Both the position numbers and the translations under genes were made by a program. Of a DNA stretch of 64,000 nt, positions 7,939-17,162 are shown piece after piece. Each line of letters starts with the position of its first letter. Positions within the stretch are counted from its first letter, which is position 1. The stretch is taken from contig NZ_CP086727.1 in NCBI RefSeq assembly GCF_020906275.1, forward strand, positions 2,728,001-2,792,000, written 5' to 3'. Source of the DNA: Parasphingorhabdus litoris DSM 22379. Its GTDB lineage: Bacteria > Pseudomonadota > Alphaproteobacteria > Sphingomonadales > Sphingomonadaceae. The notes below the pieces were generated by a model. The model saw nothing but the letters and a program-made list of their open reading frames with translations. It searched no databases and was not told the origin of the DNA.

Positions 7939-10224
7939 TCAGACCAGTTCCTCGGGTTCCGGTGCAAGCGGCAGTAAAACTGTGAAACGCGCACCACCTT
8001 CTCGGACGTTCTCTGCACGTATAGACCCGCCGTGGCGCGCCATGACGGCTGAGACAAAATTCAATCCCAATCCAGTCCCTTTCACAGTGCCATGAGAATC
8101 ATCATCATTGCTGGCAAACCGCTCAAACAGCTGATCCAGCATATCTTCTGCGATACCATTGCCCTGATCGGTGATCGTCACTGATACAAAAGCTTGCTTG
8201 TCAAGATCGATAGAGCGAAGCACAATCTCAATGTCACTGTCATCCGGACTATATTTGATCGCATTATCAATCAGATTGGCAAATGAACGATAGAGACTAG
8301 ATGGTTCACCAATGATGAAGGCGCCCTCTGTATAATCCTCCACCGTTGACTTGATTCCGCGCTGTTTGGCCAGCGGCCATAGACTGTCATTCGCCTCGAT
8401 CACAAGATCGGAGAGCAATATCTCTTCACCGGAAAATTCGCTGGATTTAATCCGCGCCAGACCGACAAAATTGTCGGCCAAGGCCAGTGTACGGCGCGCA
8501 TGGCTCTCTATTCGTTTATTCTCGTCCGTCGCATCCTGACCATCGAGCAGCGCCAAAATGGCGGCCTGCGGCGAGCGCATATCATGAGACAAAAGCTGTA
8601 GCACTTCTTCACGCTCCTGCGCGGCATTGGCGACTTCCGTAATGTCCGCGAGATAATGGATATGCCCGCGTAGCTCACCTTCATCGGACAAAATTCGTGC
8701 CCGGCGCATGGCGAAAATCTCGTCTTTTACAGACGTGAAATCAACATAGTCATGTTCTCGCAGCTCCTGGTCGATCGCCAGATAGTCTTTGACATCCTCT
8801 AGGCCTTCTGGTGCCACGAAGCGCTCCAGCATATCATCAAGAGCCAAATCCTGCACACCATCTTCTACGCCAGATTGGGCAAGCTTGTTGACGAACTTCA
8901 CTTTCCCATCGAGGTCAGTGATAAACATCGGATCGGGTAAATTCGTCAACGCATCGGTAATGAACCGCCGCAAATCACGTACATGTTTAATGGCATGCGC
9001 CAATTCTTCGGCTTGTTCCGTTACCAGATCGACCGGACCAAGCGGCACCTGAAGCACTGGTATATCGGGTGTTTCAGTACGATAGTTCTTCAGCTCACCA
9101 TCCATGAAATCGCTAGTTGCTTGCAAGCGCCGCCAACCCCAGACCGGGTAGACAAGCGCCAGGCCAACCAATGCCGCGCCCGGAGCGAACCAAATTTGCA
9201 AAGACAAGAGGATCGCGCTGGCCGACAAAATGAATATCACCAATCCAACTGAGACAAAAATCGTTGTCCGCGGCCGCCAGCGCCAAAACCCGATCAGCAA
9301 TATCCATGTCGGAATCAAGGACAAAGCGATTTGCATTGTTGTCGAGACCGGCATCACAAATCTGTCAGCGGTTATATCATTCAACAGATTGGCCATAATC
9401 TCGACACCGGCCATTGTGCCGCCATCCCCTAACGGAACCGGATGTTGATCCCCCAAGCCTTGTGCCGTGGCGCCGACCAGAATGGTCTTGTCCTTGAGAA
9501 ACGCTCTGGGAATTTCCCCATTCGCTACCGCGGCATAAGAAACCTGAGCAAAATCGCCACGGTTCGCATAAGGCATCAGCAGGGGTTGCTGACAATCACC
9601 AAGACGGCGAAATATTGCGGAACTCTCTCCATTGATCTGCCGATAAACCTGTTCCATCAAATGCGGCCAGACTATCTCGTCGTTAGAGGTACCATTCGCA
9701 GTATCCTTGAAACAAAGAGATGTCCGGCGAACCACGCCATCACGATCAAACAGCAGATTGACATGACCAATGGCTGCCGCTGCCTGCTTCAAAGACGCAA
9801 TGGGTTCTTTGATATCAAATGCCGCACCATTGGTTCCCGGAAAGACGAAGTGTAAAGGAAACAGAAGATTGTCGGTTTGTGCCGCCGCGTTGGCCATCGC
9901 CATATCTTCCTCACTATCGCCAGGCTCGCTCAACAATATATCAAAAGCGATGGCCTTTGGCTCAGCATCAGCCAGCTGGTTCAGCAGTGCCGCGTGACGG
10001 GATCGTGACCATGGCCATTGCCCAAAGGTGGCCAGGCTGTCTTCGTCAATGGCGACTATCAAGACATCATCTGGCGCTTCCGGCCTGTCATATTCCGAGA
10101 GGCGATCATAAAGCAGATTGTCAAAGCCTGACAGGCTGTTCCAGTATATCAGCCCGCATACAATTAGCGAGGCCGCCAAAGCCACACCGGTCCATTCAAT
10201 TCCAAGGCGGCGGCGTAGTTTCAT
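7939..10224 (-). CDS. CHASE2-domain sensor histidine kinase
   Basis: Hybrid-free membrane kinase of 761 residues. A first membrane helix (about 12-28) leads to a large periplasmic CHASE2 domain (about 32-280; DDVLIVAIDEDSL, FDILLSEPGD, FLKDKTILVGATAQGLGD). Three close membrane helices follow (about 297-360). Then come a PAS-like domain (DALTNLPDPMFITDLDGKV, 424-442), a HisKA domain with His547 (LLSHDMRSPQA) and a HATPase domain (NLIDNAIKYSP; DQGNGIAEDM; GTGLGLNFV). It should phosphorylate the OmpR-type regulator two genes upstream. The FecR-LysM gene lies between them, 63 bases upstream, and all three read the same way, so the FecR protein probably shapes or relays the periplasmic signal. Confidence 0.93.
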   Translation of the reverse strand: MKLRRRLGIEWTGVALAASLIVCGLIYWNSLSGFDNLLYDRLSEYDRPEAPDDVLIVAIDEDSLATFGQWPWSRSRHAALLNQLADAEPKAIAFDILLSEPGDSEEDMAMANAAAQTDNLLFPLHFVFPGTNGAAFDIKEPIASLKQAAAAIGHVNLLFDRDGVVRRTSLCFKDTANGTSNDEIVWPHLMEQVYRQINGESSAIFRRLGDCQQPLLMPYANRGDFAQVSYAAVANGEIPRAFLKDKTILVGATAQGLGDQHPVPLGDGGTMAGVEIMANLLNDITADRFVMPVSTTMQIALSLIPTWILLIGFWRWRPRTTIFVSVGLVIFILSASAILLSLQIWFAPGAALVGLALVYPVWGWRRLQATSDFMDGELKNYRTETPDIPVLQVPLGPVDLVTEQAEELAHAIKHVRDLRRFITDALTNLPDPMFITDLDGKVKFVNKLAQSGVEDGVQDLALDDMLERFVAPEGLEDVKDYLAIDQELREHDYVDFTSVKDEIFAMRRARILSDEGELRGHIHYLADITEVANAAQEREEVLQLLSHDMRSPQAAILALLDGQDATDENKRIESHARRTLALADNFVGLARIKSSEFSGEEILLSDLVIEANDSLWPLAKQRGIKSTVEDYTEGAFIIGEPSSLYRSFANLIDNAIKYSPDDSDIEIVLRSIDLDKQAFVSVTITDQGNGIAEDMLDQLFERFASNDDDSHGTVKGTGLGLNFVSAVMARHGGSIRAENVREGGARFTVLLPLAPEPEELV

Positions 10225-10287
10225 TGGTCGTCGGTTCTCCCCAAATGGGCTATAGACAAACCCCCATCAAAACCTGCGATTAAGCGC

Positions 10288-11655
10288 CTAGCCAGCGACC
10301 GTCAATTTCTCGAAATCTGTCCATTTCTGAAAGACATCTTTGTCTTCCGGATCAGAAGAATATTGGGTGACGCCAACACGCCAAAAATATTCGCCATCCG
10401 GTAGATCCGATAAAGTGATCACATCTCTTGTCAGACCCGCTTCATCGACAATCGGCACCGTGTCCGTTCCGCCGAGCATCAATTGAAAACGATATGTCCG
10501 CTTTCCGCTGCCAGCACCAACCCACTTGAAACGATAGCCAAAATCACCGCTGTCAGCACTGCCACTGAGAGTGCTAAGCTGGCGTTTGAACGAATAGTTG
10601 AAGGGCATACCTTCAAAGCCATCTTCATCAATGGCAGTCGCTTTCCCAAAATAGCGACCATCGGGAATGCTGGCCAGAGAGATAGTCTGTCCGTCACCAA
10701 GCTGCTCGGTAACAACATCAACAAAACCAGCATCGGATGATATCAATATACGATGGGCTTTTGCAGTAGCGCGCGGAGCAATAGAAAAGTCCAATGTTTC
10801 TTCGGATTGCACTTTCGCCGGATCTACAATTTCTGGCGGCGTCAGCAGATCAGCCGTCGCGAGCTCGCCAGTCACTGTTGCTGCGGCTCCTACACCTTCT
10901 GGTACCGAAACGCTGGCAGCTCCATCAAAACTCTCGCCAGCCGCTACATCGATTGAACCTTCGACTGTTTCGGAGAAAGCCGTACCCGTTTCCTCATCCA
11001 CACGCGTTCTGTAGTCGGTTCCACGCACGGCAGAAACAGCAACCGGTGTTCTAACCCGGTACCGGTCAGCTTTCTTGTCAAAGGGCGTCACTTTTGAACG
11101 GACCCGGCCGCTATCGACCGCAAGTTCATAGTCGATGCTGTCGGTAAGCAGAATCTGACGCAGCCGCGTAATCCGCATCTTGCTGTTTGATGGCATCGAT
11201 ATGCGCGAACCATCTTCAAGTTGCAGCGTCAGGAAGCTGCCGGCCGATGTCGCCAGTCGGCTACCCTCGCCAATTGCAAGCCCTCTTACAGGTGTAATGT
11301 TGCGGCCACCATCGGCTATCGCGACATTGCCGCGAAACGCACTCAAACTTGCCTCGCTCTCGCGATATTTTAACAGACGAAACGGAATGGAAATCGTTTT
11401 TCCAACGGGAATGAAACGGGGGTTGGCTATCCGGTTCAGCCGCTGAACCGTGACATAGTCCGACCGCTTGCGCATATATTTTTGCGCAAGTTCAAACAGC
11501 GTATCACCCTTTTTGAAAACATAGTCCACGCGCATATTATCCGCGCTGGTCTGCGCCTGCGCTGCCAGAGGCGTGATGGAAATTGGGGCTATTGAAACAA
11601 GAGCGAAAAGCCGCAAGTAGCTCGAAACTTGCCGTTTACTGGTCCCTAAGGCCAT
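10288..11655 (-). CDS. Periplasmic LysM-FecR domain protein
   Basis: Exported 455-residue protein. The signal peptide ends near residue 35 (SIAPISITPLAAQAQT). A LysM peptidoglycan-binding domain follows at about 46-91 (FKKGDTLFELAQKYM, then IPVGKTISIP). A FecR domain occupies about 105-245 (GSFLTLQLEDGSRISMPSNS; VRTPVAVSAVRGTDYRTRVD; VEGSIDV). The C-terminal 150 residues look like repeated beta-sandwich modules (DGRYFGKATAIDEDG; LPDGEYFWRVGV). It starts two bases after the stop of the response regulator gene and precedes the CHASE2 kinase, so the three are cotranscribed. This is not the iron FecR anti-sigma factor: no cytoplasmic anti-sigma region is visible. A role as wall-bound sensor partner of the CHASE2 domain is inferred. 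Confidence 0.88.
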   Translation of the reverse strand: MALGTSKRQVSSYLRLFALVSIAPISITPLAAQAQTSADNMRVDYVFKKGDTLFELAQKYMRKRSDYVTVQRLNRIANPRFIPVGKTISIPFRLLKYRESEASLSAFRGNVAIADGGRNITPVRGLAIGEGSRLATSAGSFLTLQLEDGSRISMPSNSKMRITRLRQILLTDSIDYELAVDSGRVRSKVTPFDKKADRYRVRTPVAVSAVRGTDYRTRVDEETGTAFSETVEGSIDVAAGESFDGAASVSVPEGVGAAATVTGELATADLLTPPEIVDPAKVQSEETLDFSIAPRATAKAHRILISSDAGFVDVVTEQLGDGQTISLASIPDGRYFGKATAIDEDGFEGMPFNYSFKRQLSTLSGSADSGDFGYRFKWVGAGSGKRTYRFQLMLGGTDTVPIVDEAGLTRDVITLSDLPDGEYFWRVGVTQYSSDPEDKDVFQKWTDFEKLTVAG

Positions 11656-11657
11656 GG

Positions 11658-12353
11658 TTACACCCCTTTGTTTAAGGTCTCCAATCTGTAGCCATAGCCG
11701 AAAACAGTGAAAATCCGAAACCCGTTCTCGGGCGTCAGCGATAATTTTGACCTTATACGCGACACATGCATGTCAAGCGTCCGGGTCGCCAGATGCGCAT
11801 TGGTGCGCCAGACGGTTTCCATGATGTAGCGTCGCGACAAGGTTCGGTCGCGATTGCGGAACATCAAATCGGTCAGCTCAAATTCTTTCGCCGTCAGCGA
11901 AACTTCATTTTCCTTGTGCCGCACCTTTTGCTCAATACGGTCAAGTATATATTCGCCATATTGCGCAGTCGTTTCCATCGCGGTTGCACCGCTGCTGCGC
12001 CGAAGGATAGCATTAATCCGTGCCGCAATAACATTGGGATCTTCCGGCTTGGTAATATAGTCGTCCGCTCCTGCGTTCAGGGCATCGCTGATATCCTGCT
12101 TCGCCGTGCGGCTTGTCATCATCATGACCGGTGGCCGCTCATCCACGGCATCTTCCATCCATTCCAGGATCTGCATGCCGGTCTTACCAGGCATATTCCA
12201 ATCAAGGATCACCAAATCAAAAGTATCTCTGAGCAGCGCATTGGTCAAAGCGTTGCCCTCAGCAAAGCCAACAAAAACATGGCCCTGACCTTCAACAATT
12301 TTTCCTAAATATTCGACGATCTCTTTGTCATCGTCCGCAATAGCTACACGCAT
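11658..12353 (-). CDS. OmpR-family response regulator
   Basis: A 231-residue two-domain regulator. The receiver domain (1-120) has acidic residues DDD at 7-9, the phosphoacceptor Asp51 in VILDWNMPGKTG, the conserved Thr/Ser region MMTSR and Lys in DDYITKPEDP. The winged-helix DNA-binding domain follows from about 130 (EVSLTAKEFELTDLMFRN, RTLDMHVSRIRSKL, FGYGYRL). It is the first gene of a three-gene operon with the LysM-FecR protein and the CHASE2 kinase, whose phosphate it probably receives. Its promoter should lie in the stretch between its start and the tRNA-Gln gene (12354-12624), where I see no further gene. Confidence 0.93.
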   Translation of the reverse strand: MRVAIADDDKEIVEYLGKIVEGQGHVFVGFAEGNALTNALLRDTFDLVILDWNMPGKTGMQILEWMEDAVDERPPVMMMTSRTAKQDISDALNAGADDYITKPEDPNVIAARINAILRRSSGATAMETTAQYGEYILDRIEQKVRHKENEVSLTAKEFELTDLMFRNRDRTLSRRYIMETVWRTNAHLATRTLDMHVSRIRSKLSLTPENGFRIFTVFGYGYRLETLNKGV

Positions 12354-12624
12354 ACTTTTTCCCCGGTAGCGAATAGCAACATCCCATTTGCTTTCGCTTC
12401 TTAATAAGTCCCTACCCAGAGTCCGTTTACATCTATGTTCATTGATTTTACCAGCACTACTACAAGTAATTTACAATCATTTACATGATTCCGGTGAAAC
12501 ATGCTAATTCGGCGACCAAATAGAGGTTCAGCCGGCGAATCCGAGAAGGATCCTATGATATGCTGCTTGTCGGCAGGTATAAGCCTACAGAAGATAGGGA
12601 GCGGCCGACATGTTTTTTGGAAAT

Positions 12625-12699
12625 TGGTTGGGGTGGCAGGATTCGAACCTGCGCATGGCGGCATCAAAAGCCGCTGCCTTACCACTTGGCGACACCCCA
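12625..12699 (-). tRNA. tRNA-Gln (anticodon TTG)
   Basis: Cloverleaf read on the minus strand: acceptor TGGGGTG (12699-12693) pairs with CACCCCA (12635-12629). The anticodon loop CTTTTGATG gives anticodon TTG, and the T arm carries GGTTCGAATCC. The discriminator A and a genome-encoded CCA end are present. The 271 bases between it and the response regulator, and the 91 bases between it and ilvE, hold no gene that I can see. Confidence 0.96.
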
Positions 12700-12790
12700 A
12701 CACTTGCTGCTTCGTTGGTCAGCGAAGGGCCTAATATCCAACTTACCCCCATGGGGCAAGAGCCAGTTACAGCTTATTTCAGATCATTGT

Positions 12791-13888
12791 TCAGAACAGA
12801 CGTTTCACCCAGCCATGCTGGTCTTCGACAAGACCGCGTTGAATATCCACTAACCGCATCCGCAGTTTCTCCGTCAACTGGCCCGGACCGCCGCTGCCGA
12901 TGGTGAAATCGCCACTTTCCGATCGAACCGTTCCGACAGCCGTCACAACCGCAGCCGTTCCACAAGCAAAAGTTTCCAGTAATTTCCCGCTGGCAGCATC
13001 TTCGCGCCATTGTTCGATGGAATAAGGTTCCTCACTGACATCCAGACCCTCTTCTCGTGCCAGAATCATGATCGATTCCCGTGTGATTCCAGGGAGAATT
13101 GTGCCGGTTAGCGGTGGCGTAATCAATCGGCCATCATCCATCACAAAAAACAGGTTCATTCCGCCCAGCTCTTCAACCCAGCGTTGCTCAGCGGCATCAA
13201 GAAAAACGACCTGGTCGCAATCCTGAGCGATGGCCTCGGCCTGCGCAACGAGGCTGGCGGCATAATTCCCGCCGCATTTGGCAGCGCCCGTGCCGCCTGG
13301 CGCAGCGCGGCTATAATCCTGTGACACCCAGATGGTGATCGCCGAAGCGCCGGCCTTGAAATAAGCGCCGACCGGAGAGGCGATAACCATGTAGAGATAT
13401 TCTTTTGCCGGACGAACGCCCAGAAATACCTCGCTGGCGAACATGAAGGGCCGCAAATAAAGCGAACCGCCCTCTGCCGAAGGGAACCAGTCGCGATCAA
13501 TATCAACCAGCATTTCGACCGATTTCAGAAACAGCTCTTCAGGCAGTTCCGGCATCGCCATGCGCTGCGCCGAGGCCTGAAAGCGCCGGGCATTTTGTTC
13601 CGGCCGAAACAAGGCCGTTGTCCCGTCCGCGAGGCGATAGGCTTTCATGCCTTCGAAGATTTCCTGGGCATAATGAAGCACCGACGATGCAGGATCCATA
13701 GGAATTGGCGCGCGCGCTTCAACCTTGGCATCATGCCAGCCCTGTCCTTCCGTATAGCGGATGATCACCATGTGATCGGTGAACAGATTGCCAAAACCGG
13801 GATTTTCCAACAGCTTTTGTCGGTCGGAATCGGGCACGGGTTGAGGGTTTTGTTCGACAAGGATTTCCAGACTGTCGCTGTTCGCCAT
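12791..13888 (-). CDS. ilvE: Branched-chain amino acid aminotransferase
   Basis: PLP-dependent class IV aminotransferase of 365 residues, the length of the longer BCAT form. It interconverts leucine, isoleucine and valine with their 2-oxo acids, using glutamate/2-oxoglutarate. Visible motifs: VLHYAQEIFEGMKAYR (70-85), the catalytic Lys204 in GAAKCGGNYAAS, the family signature EELGGMNLFFV, and GTAAVVTAVG near the phosphate-binding site. It is divergent from a MarR-type regulator 69 bases away, which may control it. No other branched-chain biosynthesis gene is adjacent. Confidence 0.95.
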   Translation of the reverse strand: MANSDSLEILVEQNPQPVPDSDRQKLLENPGFGNLFTDHMVIIRYTEGQGWHDAKVEARAPIPMDPASSVLHYAQEIFEGMKAYRLADGTTALFRPEQNARRFQASAQRMAMPELPEELFLKSVEMLVDIDRDWFPSAEGGSLYLRPFMFASEVFLGVRPAKEYLYMVIASPVGAYFKAGASAITIWVSQDYSRAAPGGTGAAKCGGNYAASLVAQAEAIAQDCDQVVFLDAAEQRWVEELGGMNLFFVMDDGRLITPPLTGTILPGITRESIMILAREEGLDVSEEPYSIEQWREDAASGKLLETFACGTAAVVTAVGTVRSESGDFTIGSGGPGQLTEKLRMRLVDIQRGLVEDQHGWVKRLF

Positions 13889-13957
13889 ATCCCGTCTCTT
13901 TCACTGTGCTGATTGGAGGATTCGTAGACTAGTTTATCTTGCAATCACCTAAACAGC

Positions 13958-14488
13958 ATGTCAAGATACGTCAACATGGCTGACATATCTCGCCCCTCTA
14001 CCTCCCCGGGAGCATCGCCGCTCTTTCTTCGCGAAGACGAAATCAGGCGCGGTGTAGAGCTTCTCTATTTTGGCTATACCCGCCTTACCAACGCGATTGA
14101 TCAGGAACTCGCCAAACAGGGGCTGGGCCGGGCCCATCACAGAGCCCTCTATTTCATCGCACGCCAACCGGATTTAACGGTGGGAGAATTGCTGCGGCTG
14201 CTCGCCATTACCAAACAATCTTTGGGCCGGGTGTTGAAAGAGCTCCATGACCGCGGCCTGGTCGTGACCAAAACCGGCGCACTGGACCGTAGGCAGAAAC
14301 TGTTACGGCTGACCGATGCCGGTGCAGCCCTCGAAGCAGAATTATTTGCACAATTGCGAGCCCGCCTGTCCGCCGCCTATGTGACCGCCGGACAGGAATC
14401 CGTCACCGGCTTCTGGCATGTGCTGGAAGGCTTAGTCCCGGAATCAGACCGTCAAATGGTGTTTGATCTGCGCAAAGATAAAGACTGA
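13958..14488 (+). CDS. MarR-family transcriptional regulator
   Basis: A 176-residue regulator with the winged-helix core of MarR proteins: helices around LLYFGYTRLTNAIDQEL (35-51), DLTVGELLRLLAITKQSLGR (recognition helix region, about 71-90) and the wing GLVVTKTGALDRRQKLLRLT. A second in-frame ATG lies seven codons in, so the N-terminus could be slightly shorter. It sits back to back with ilvE with 69 bases between starts, an arrangement that suggests it acts on that shared region. The ligand is unknown. It should bind DNA as a dimer in the cytoplasm. Confidence 0.9.
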   Translation: MSRYVNMADISRPSTSPGASPLFLREDEIRRGVELLYFGYTRLTNAIDQELAKQGLGRAHHRALYFIARQPDLTVGELLRLLAITKQSLGRVLKELHDRGLVVTKTGALDRRQKLLRLTDAGAALEAELFAQLRARLSAAYVTAGQESVTGFWHVLEGLVPESDRQMVFDLRKDKD

Positions 14489-14699
14489 ATCTGATACGAA
14501 GTTCACAAAGTTCCCAATGTCCATTGGGGTGTTTTCTGCTGCGCTATATGGCTTTCAAAGTTCACACTATAGGCGCGCGCCTCATGCGCGCAGGATCATG
14601 AAACGGTCAACATTTAAAACTGTGGAAGAGCGCAGTCTGACTATCACGACGCACATATTGTAGGAAAGCTATCAGGATAACCAAATTAATTCACTATCG

Positions 14700-15134
14700 T
14701 TAATCCAGCGACTTTTTCATAAAATATTGTGGATAGATCGGGGGAGCACCATCAAACTGGGCAAACACCTCAAATCCATGTCGCTCATAAAATGGCCGCG
14801 CTTGAAAAGCATATGTATCCAGCCACATCAAACTGCATTGCCGATTGCGAGCTTCGGCTTCCGCCATTTCCATCAATTGTGATCCCAGGCCTTGGCCACG
14901 CAAATCGCCTGCCACGCTCAAAATATCTACAAAAAAGATGTTCCAGCGGGATTGTCCCCACAGGCCTCCCATAAGATCGCCTGTCCGGGGATGACTAAGT
15001 GTAATGGCAAAGTCGCGATTGTTGGGCAAGCCCACAGCTTCAGCGGTGGATTGCCGAAGCAGACTCAAGAGTCTATCCTGAATACCCGTATCGGGGTCTT
15101 GCTTGACATCTAATACAGGCGATATTTTCGGCAA
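14700..15134 (-). CDS. GNAT family N-acetyltransferase
   Basis: A 144-residue acetyltransferase of the GNAT fold. The acetyl-CoA pyrophosphate-binding loop is seen at DLRGQGLGSQLMEMAE (about 77-92, the Q/RxxGxG/A motif), followed by the family's strand and loop AFQARPFYERHGFEVFAQF. It would transfer an acetyl group from acetyl-CoA to an amine; the substrate cannot be told. The start is a TTG at 15134, supported by AAGGA about eight bases upstream. It is a single gene; the 211 bases downstream to the MarR gene hold nothing recognisable. Confidence 0.88.
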   Translation of the reverse strand: MPKISPVLDVKQDPDTGIQDRLLSLLRQSTAEAVGLPNNRDFAITLSHPRTGDLMGGLWGQSRWNIFFVDILSVAGDLRGQGLGSQLMEMAEAEARNRQCSLMWLDTYAFQARPFYERHGFEVFAQFDGAPPIYPQYFMKKSLD

Positions 15135-15246
15135 TTCCGCTTCCTTGGATCAAATTTGTGATCCTATTTATCACACAAAATATGATATCTGAAAACCGCA
15201 TCAATACCGGTGTTCAGGTAACAGACCGCTCCGTTAGTTGCGATCA

Positions 15247-16059
15247 TCAGGCCTTCGCTTCTTCTGCCATTTCCCGATTGCGTTCCATCGCCGCTTTTAG
15301 GACATCATGAAGCAACTGATTAACCCGGCCATCAGCATCCAGCACATCCAACCCCTTGCGGGTAACGCCGTTGGGGCTGGCCACTTGATCGGCAAGTTCG
15401 CCCGGACTGTCATCCGATCCGGCCGCCAATGTCGCTGCACCATCAACCATCGCCAATGCCAAACGCGCGGCCTGATCCTTGTTCATGCCGAGCCCGGCTG
15501 CCGAAACCGACAGCGCATCAATGAACCGGAACAAAAAGGCTGGCCCAGAACCAGACAAAGCGGTTGCAAGATGCATCTGGTCTTCATTCTCCAACCATTC
15601 GGGTGGTCCGAGCGGAGAGAATAGCTGATCCATTTGGTTTTTCAGGGCGACTTCATCGGTTTCGCTGATCAGGATCATCGGTGACTTGGCAACGGTAACC
15701 GCCATATTGGGCATTAAGCGAATGATCTTGCCGGCCCTTGGGAAAGCTTTCCGCAATATCGCAATCTCGGTTCCCGCGAGCACCGATACGACATGCGTGT
15801 TATCGCCGACCAGAGGCGCGAGATCCGCTGCCACGTCGTCCAGCTGATAAGGCTTCATGGCCAGCATCACCAGATCAGGTGAAACGCCCTTGGGATAGTC
15901 AGGCTGTGATTGCAGTCCTCCGGGCAATGGTGATTGATGGGGTTTGACAATGGTGACTTTCGCGCTGTCCAAACCATTATCGAGCCAGGCTTGCAAAATC
16001 GCTCCACCCATGTTGCCGCAGCCGACAAACCAGATGCTGTTAAAGCCGTCTCCGATCAC
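15247..16059 (-). CDS. proC: Pyrroline-5-carboxylate reductase
   Basis: Last enzyme of proline biosynthesis: it reduces 1-pyrroline-5-carboxylate with NAD(P)H. 270 residues, normal length. The N-terminal Rossmann motif is GCGNMGGAILQAWL (about 13-26). The C-terminal dimerisation domain has the signature GSGPAFLFRFIDALS and the conserved VASPNGVTRKGLDVL. It starts 11 bases after the stop of the YbjN-like gene, so the two are probably cotranscribed in the order ybjN-proC, an association common in alphaproteobacteria. Confidence 0.95.
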   Translation of the reverse strand: MIGDGFNSIWFVGCGNMGGAILQAWLDNGLDSAKVTIVKPHQSPLPGGLQSQPDYPKGVSPDLVMLAMKPYQLDDVAADLAPLVGDNTHVVSVLAGTEIAILRKAFPRAGKIIRLMPNMAVTVAKSPMILISETDEVALKNQMDQLFSPLGPPEWLENEDQMHLATALSGSGPAFLFRFIDALSVSAAGLGMNKDQAARLALAMVDGAATLAAGSDDSPGELADQVASPNGVTRKGLDVLDADGRVNQLLHDVLKAAMERNREMAEEAKA

Positions 16060-16070
16060 GTTTCAATCCC

Positions 16071-16577
16071 TTATGCTTCACCCTGCGTATCGATCATTGC
16101 ATGTTCTATCGCATCTTGCGGGCTTTTGTCGCTCCACAAGACAAATTGGAAAACGGGATAAAAGCGCTCCCACTCATCTATCGCCATATCAACGATGGTC
16201 TGCGCCTGATCAAGGCCCAGCATACCGCTGCCACCCAACATGATCGCATGACGGAATAGTAAAAGATTGTTTGTCGACCATAGATCAAAATGACCGAGCC
16301 AGAGCTGTTCATTAATCAGACCCAATGATTCATAAATGGCGATTTTCTTATCATCAGGGACACGAATGTCGGGCAGCAAAAGCAGTTGCAGCACATGGTC
16401 TTCGTTACGCCAGATCGCGCGCAACTGATAGCTGGTCCAATTGCCCTTAATTTCTACCGATATTTCTTCTTCACTGATGTGATCGACGGACCAACCACGC
16501 GCTTCGAAAAAAGCGACCAGCATATCAACTGGCGGCGCCTCTTCCTGATCGAGCTCAGACCAAACATCGTCAAGCAT
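16071..16577 (-). CDS. YbjN domain-containing protein
   Basis: A 168-residue cytoplasmic protein of the YbjN family (PF10722). Features seen are the N-terminal strand-helix part (DMLVAFFEARGWSVDHI), the central YQLRAIWRNEDHVLQLLLLPDIRVPD and NEQLWLGHFDLWSTNNLLLFRHA, which resemble the type III secretion chaperone-like fold of the family. No enzyme activity is established; family members are described as putative sensory transduction regulators. It lies immediately upstream of proC (11 bases). Confidence 0.85.
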   Translation of the reverse strand: MLDDVWSELDQEEAPPVDMLVAFFEARGWSVDHISEEEISVEIKGNWTSYQLRAIWRNEDHVLQLLLLPDIRVPDDKKIAIYESLGLINEQLWLGHFDLWSTNNLLLFRHAIMLGGSGMLGLDQAQTIVDMAIDEWERFYPVFQFVLWSDKSPQDAIEHAMIDTQGEA

Positions 16578-16762
16578 TACGGTTCCACATCATTTGCATC
16601 ATTGCCCCTGCGTCACGAGCCTTAGTGGCCCAGCCCACGAGTCAGGGCAAGGCAGCGCGAGGTCTCAGATCACATTGTTTGTGGGAAGACTGTGGATAAT
16701 CACCGGGGATAATCACCGGGGACATCCGATGCCCCAACAGTCGGTCAATAATGGGACGGAAT

Positions 16763-17125
16763 CTAGCTTTCGGATTTTGGCGGCGTTGTTTTCTTGGGTG
16801 CAGCCTTGCGCGCTGCTGGCTTGCGAGCGGCCGGTTTAGCTGCAGCAGTCTTCCGCGCCGCTGGCTTCTTAGCTGTGGTTTTGGGTGCCGCTTTCTCCAA
16901 ATCATCGAGACGCTTTTTCAGCGCATCGGCCTCAGCGCGAGCATTGGCCGCCATTTCCTTAACCGCTTCAAATTCTTCCCGAGAGACGAAATCCATCCCG
17001 CCAAACCATTCCTTTGCCCGTTCACGTGCGCTGGCTTCCGCTTCGCGGCCAACACCCGCTACAGTGCCCGCCAAGCCATTTAGCACTTTGGAAAGGTCAT
17101 CGAAAAATCTGTTTTGGCTTTGCAT
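16763..17125 (-). CDS. UbiK-like accessory factor (BMFP family)
   Basis: A 120-residue protein. The first 80 residues match the UbiK/BMFP family: a short amphipathic start (MQSQNRFFDDLSKVLNG), then MDFVSREEFEAVKEMAANAR and a coiled coil (ADALKKRLDDLEK). UbiK in E. coli assists aerobic ubiquinone synthesis and interacts with lipids. The last 40 residues are an unusual tail of Ala, Lys and Pro repeats (AKKPAARK-type units), like histone H1-type tails, not part of the core family. It is followed downstream by 185 bases without a gene. The tspO gene ends 37 bases upstream of its start, so they may share a transcript. Confidence 0.8.
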   Translation of the reverse strand: MQSQNRFFDDLSKVLNGLAGTVAGVGREAEASARERAKEWFGGMDFVSREEFEAVKEMAANARAEADALKKRLDDLEKAAPKTTAKKPAARKTAAAKPAARKPAARKAAPKKTTPPKSES

Positions 17126-17162
17126 GTCAATTACTCCGTCTGGGGGTCAGGATCTGGCTAGA

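Noticed and set aside
12501..12906. Several open frames crossing the tRNA-Gln gene
   Set aside because: They run through the tRNA and have no ribosome site or recognisable domain.
14571..14582. Palindrome AGGCGCGCGCCT in the gap after the MarR gene
   Set aside because: A short GC palindrome without a T-run or nearby regulator; such sequences arise by chance.
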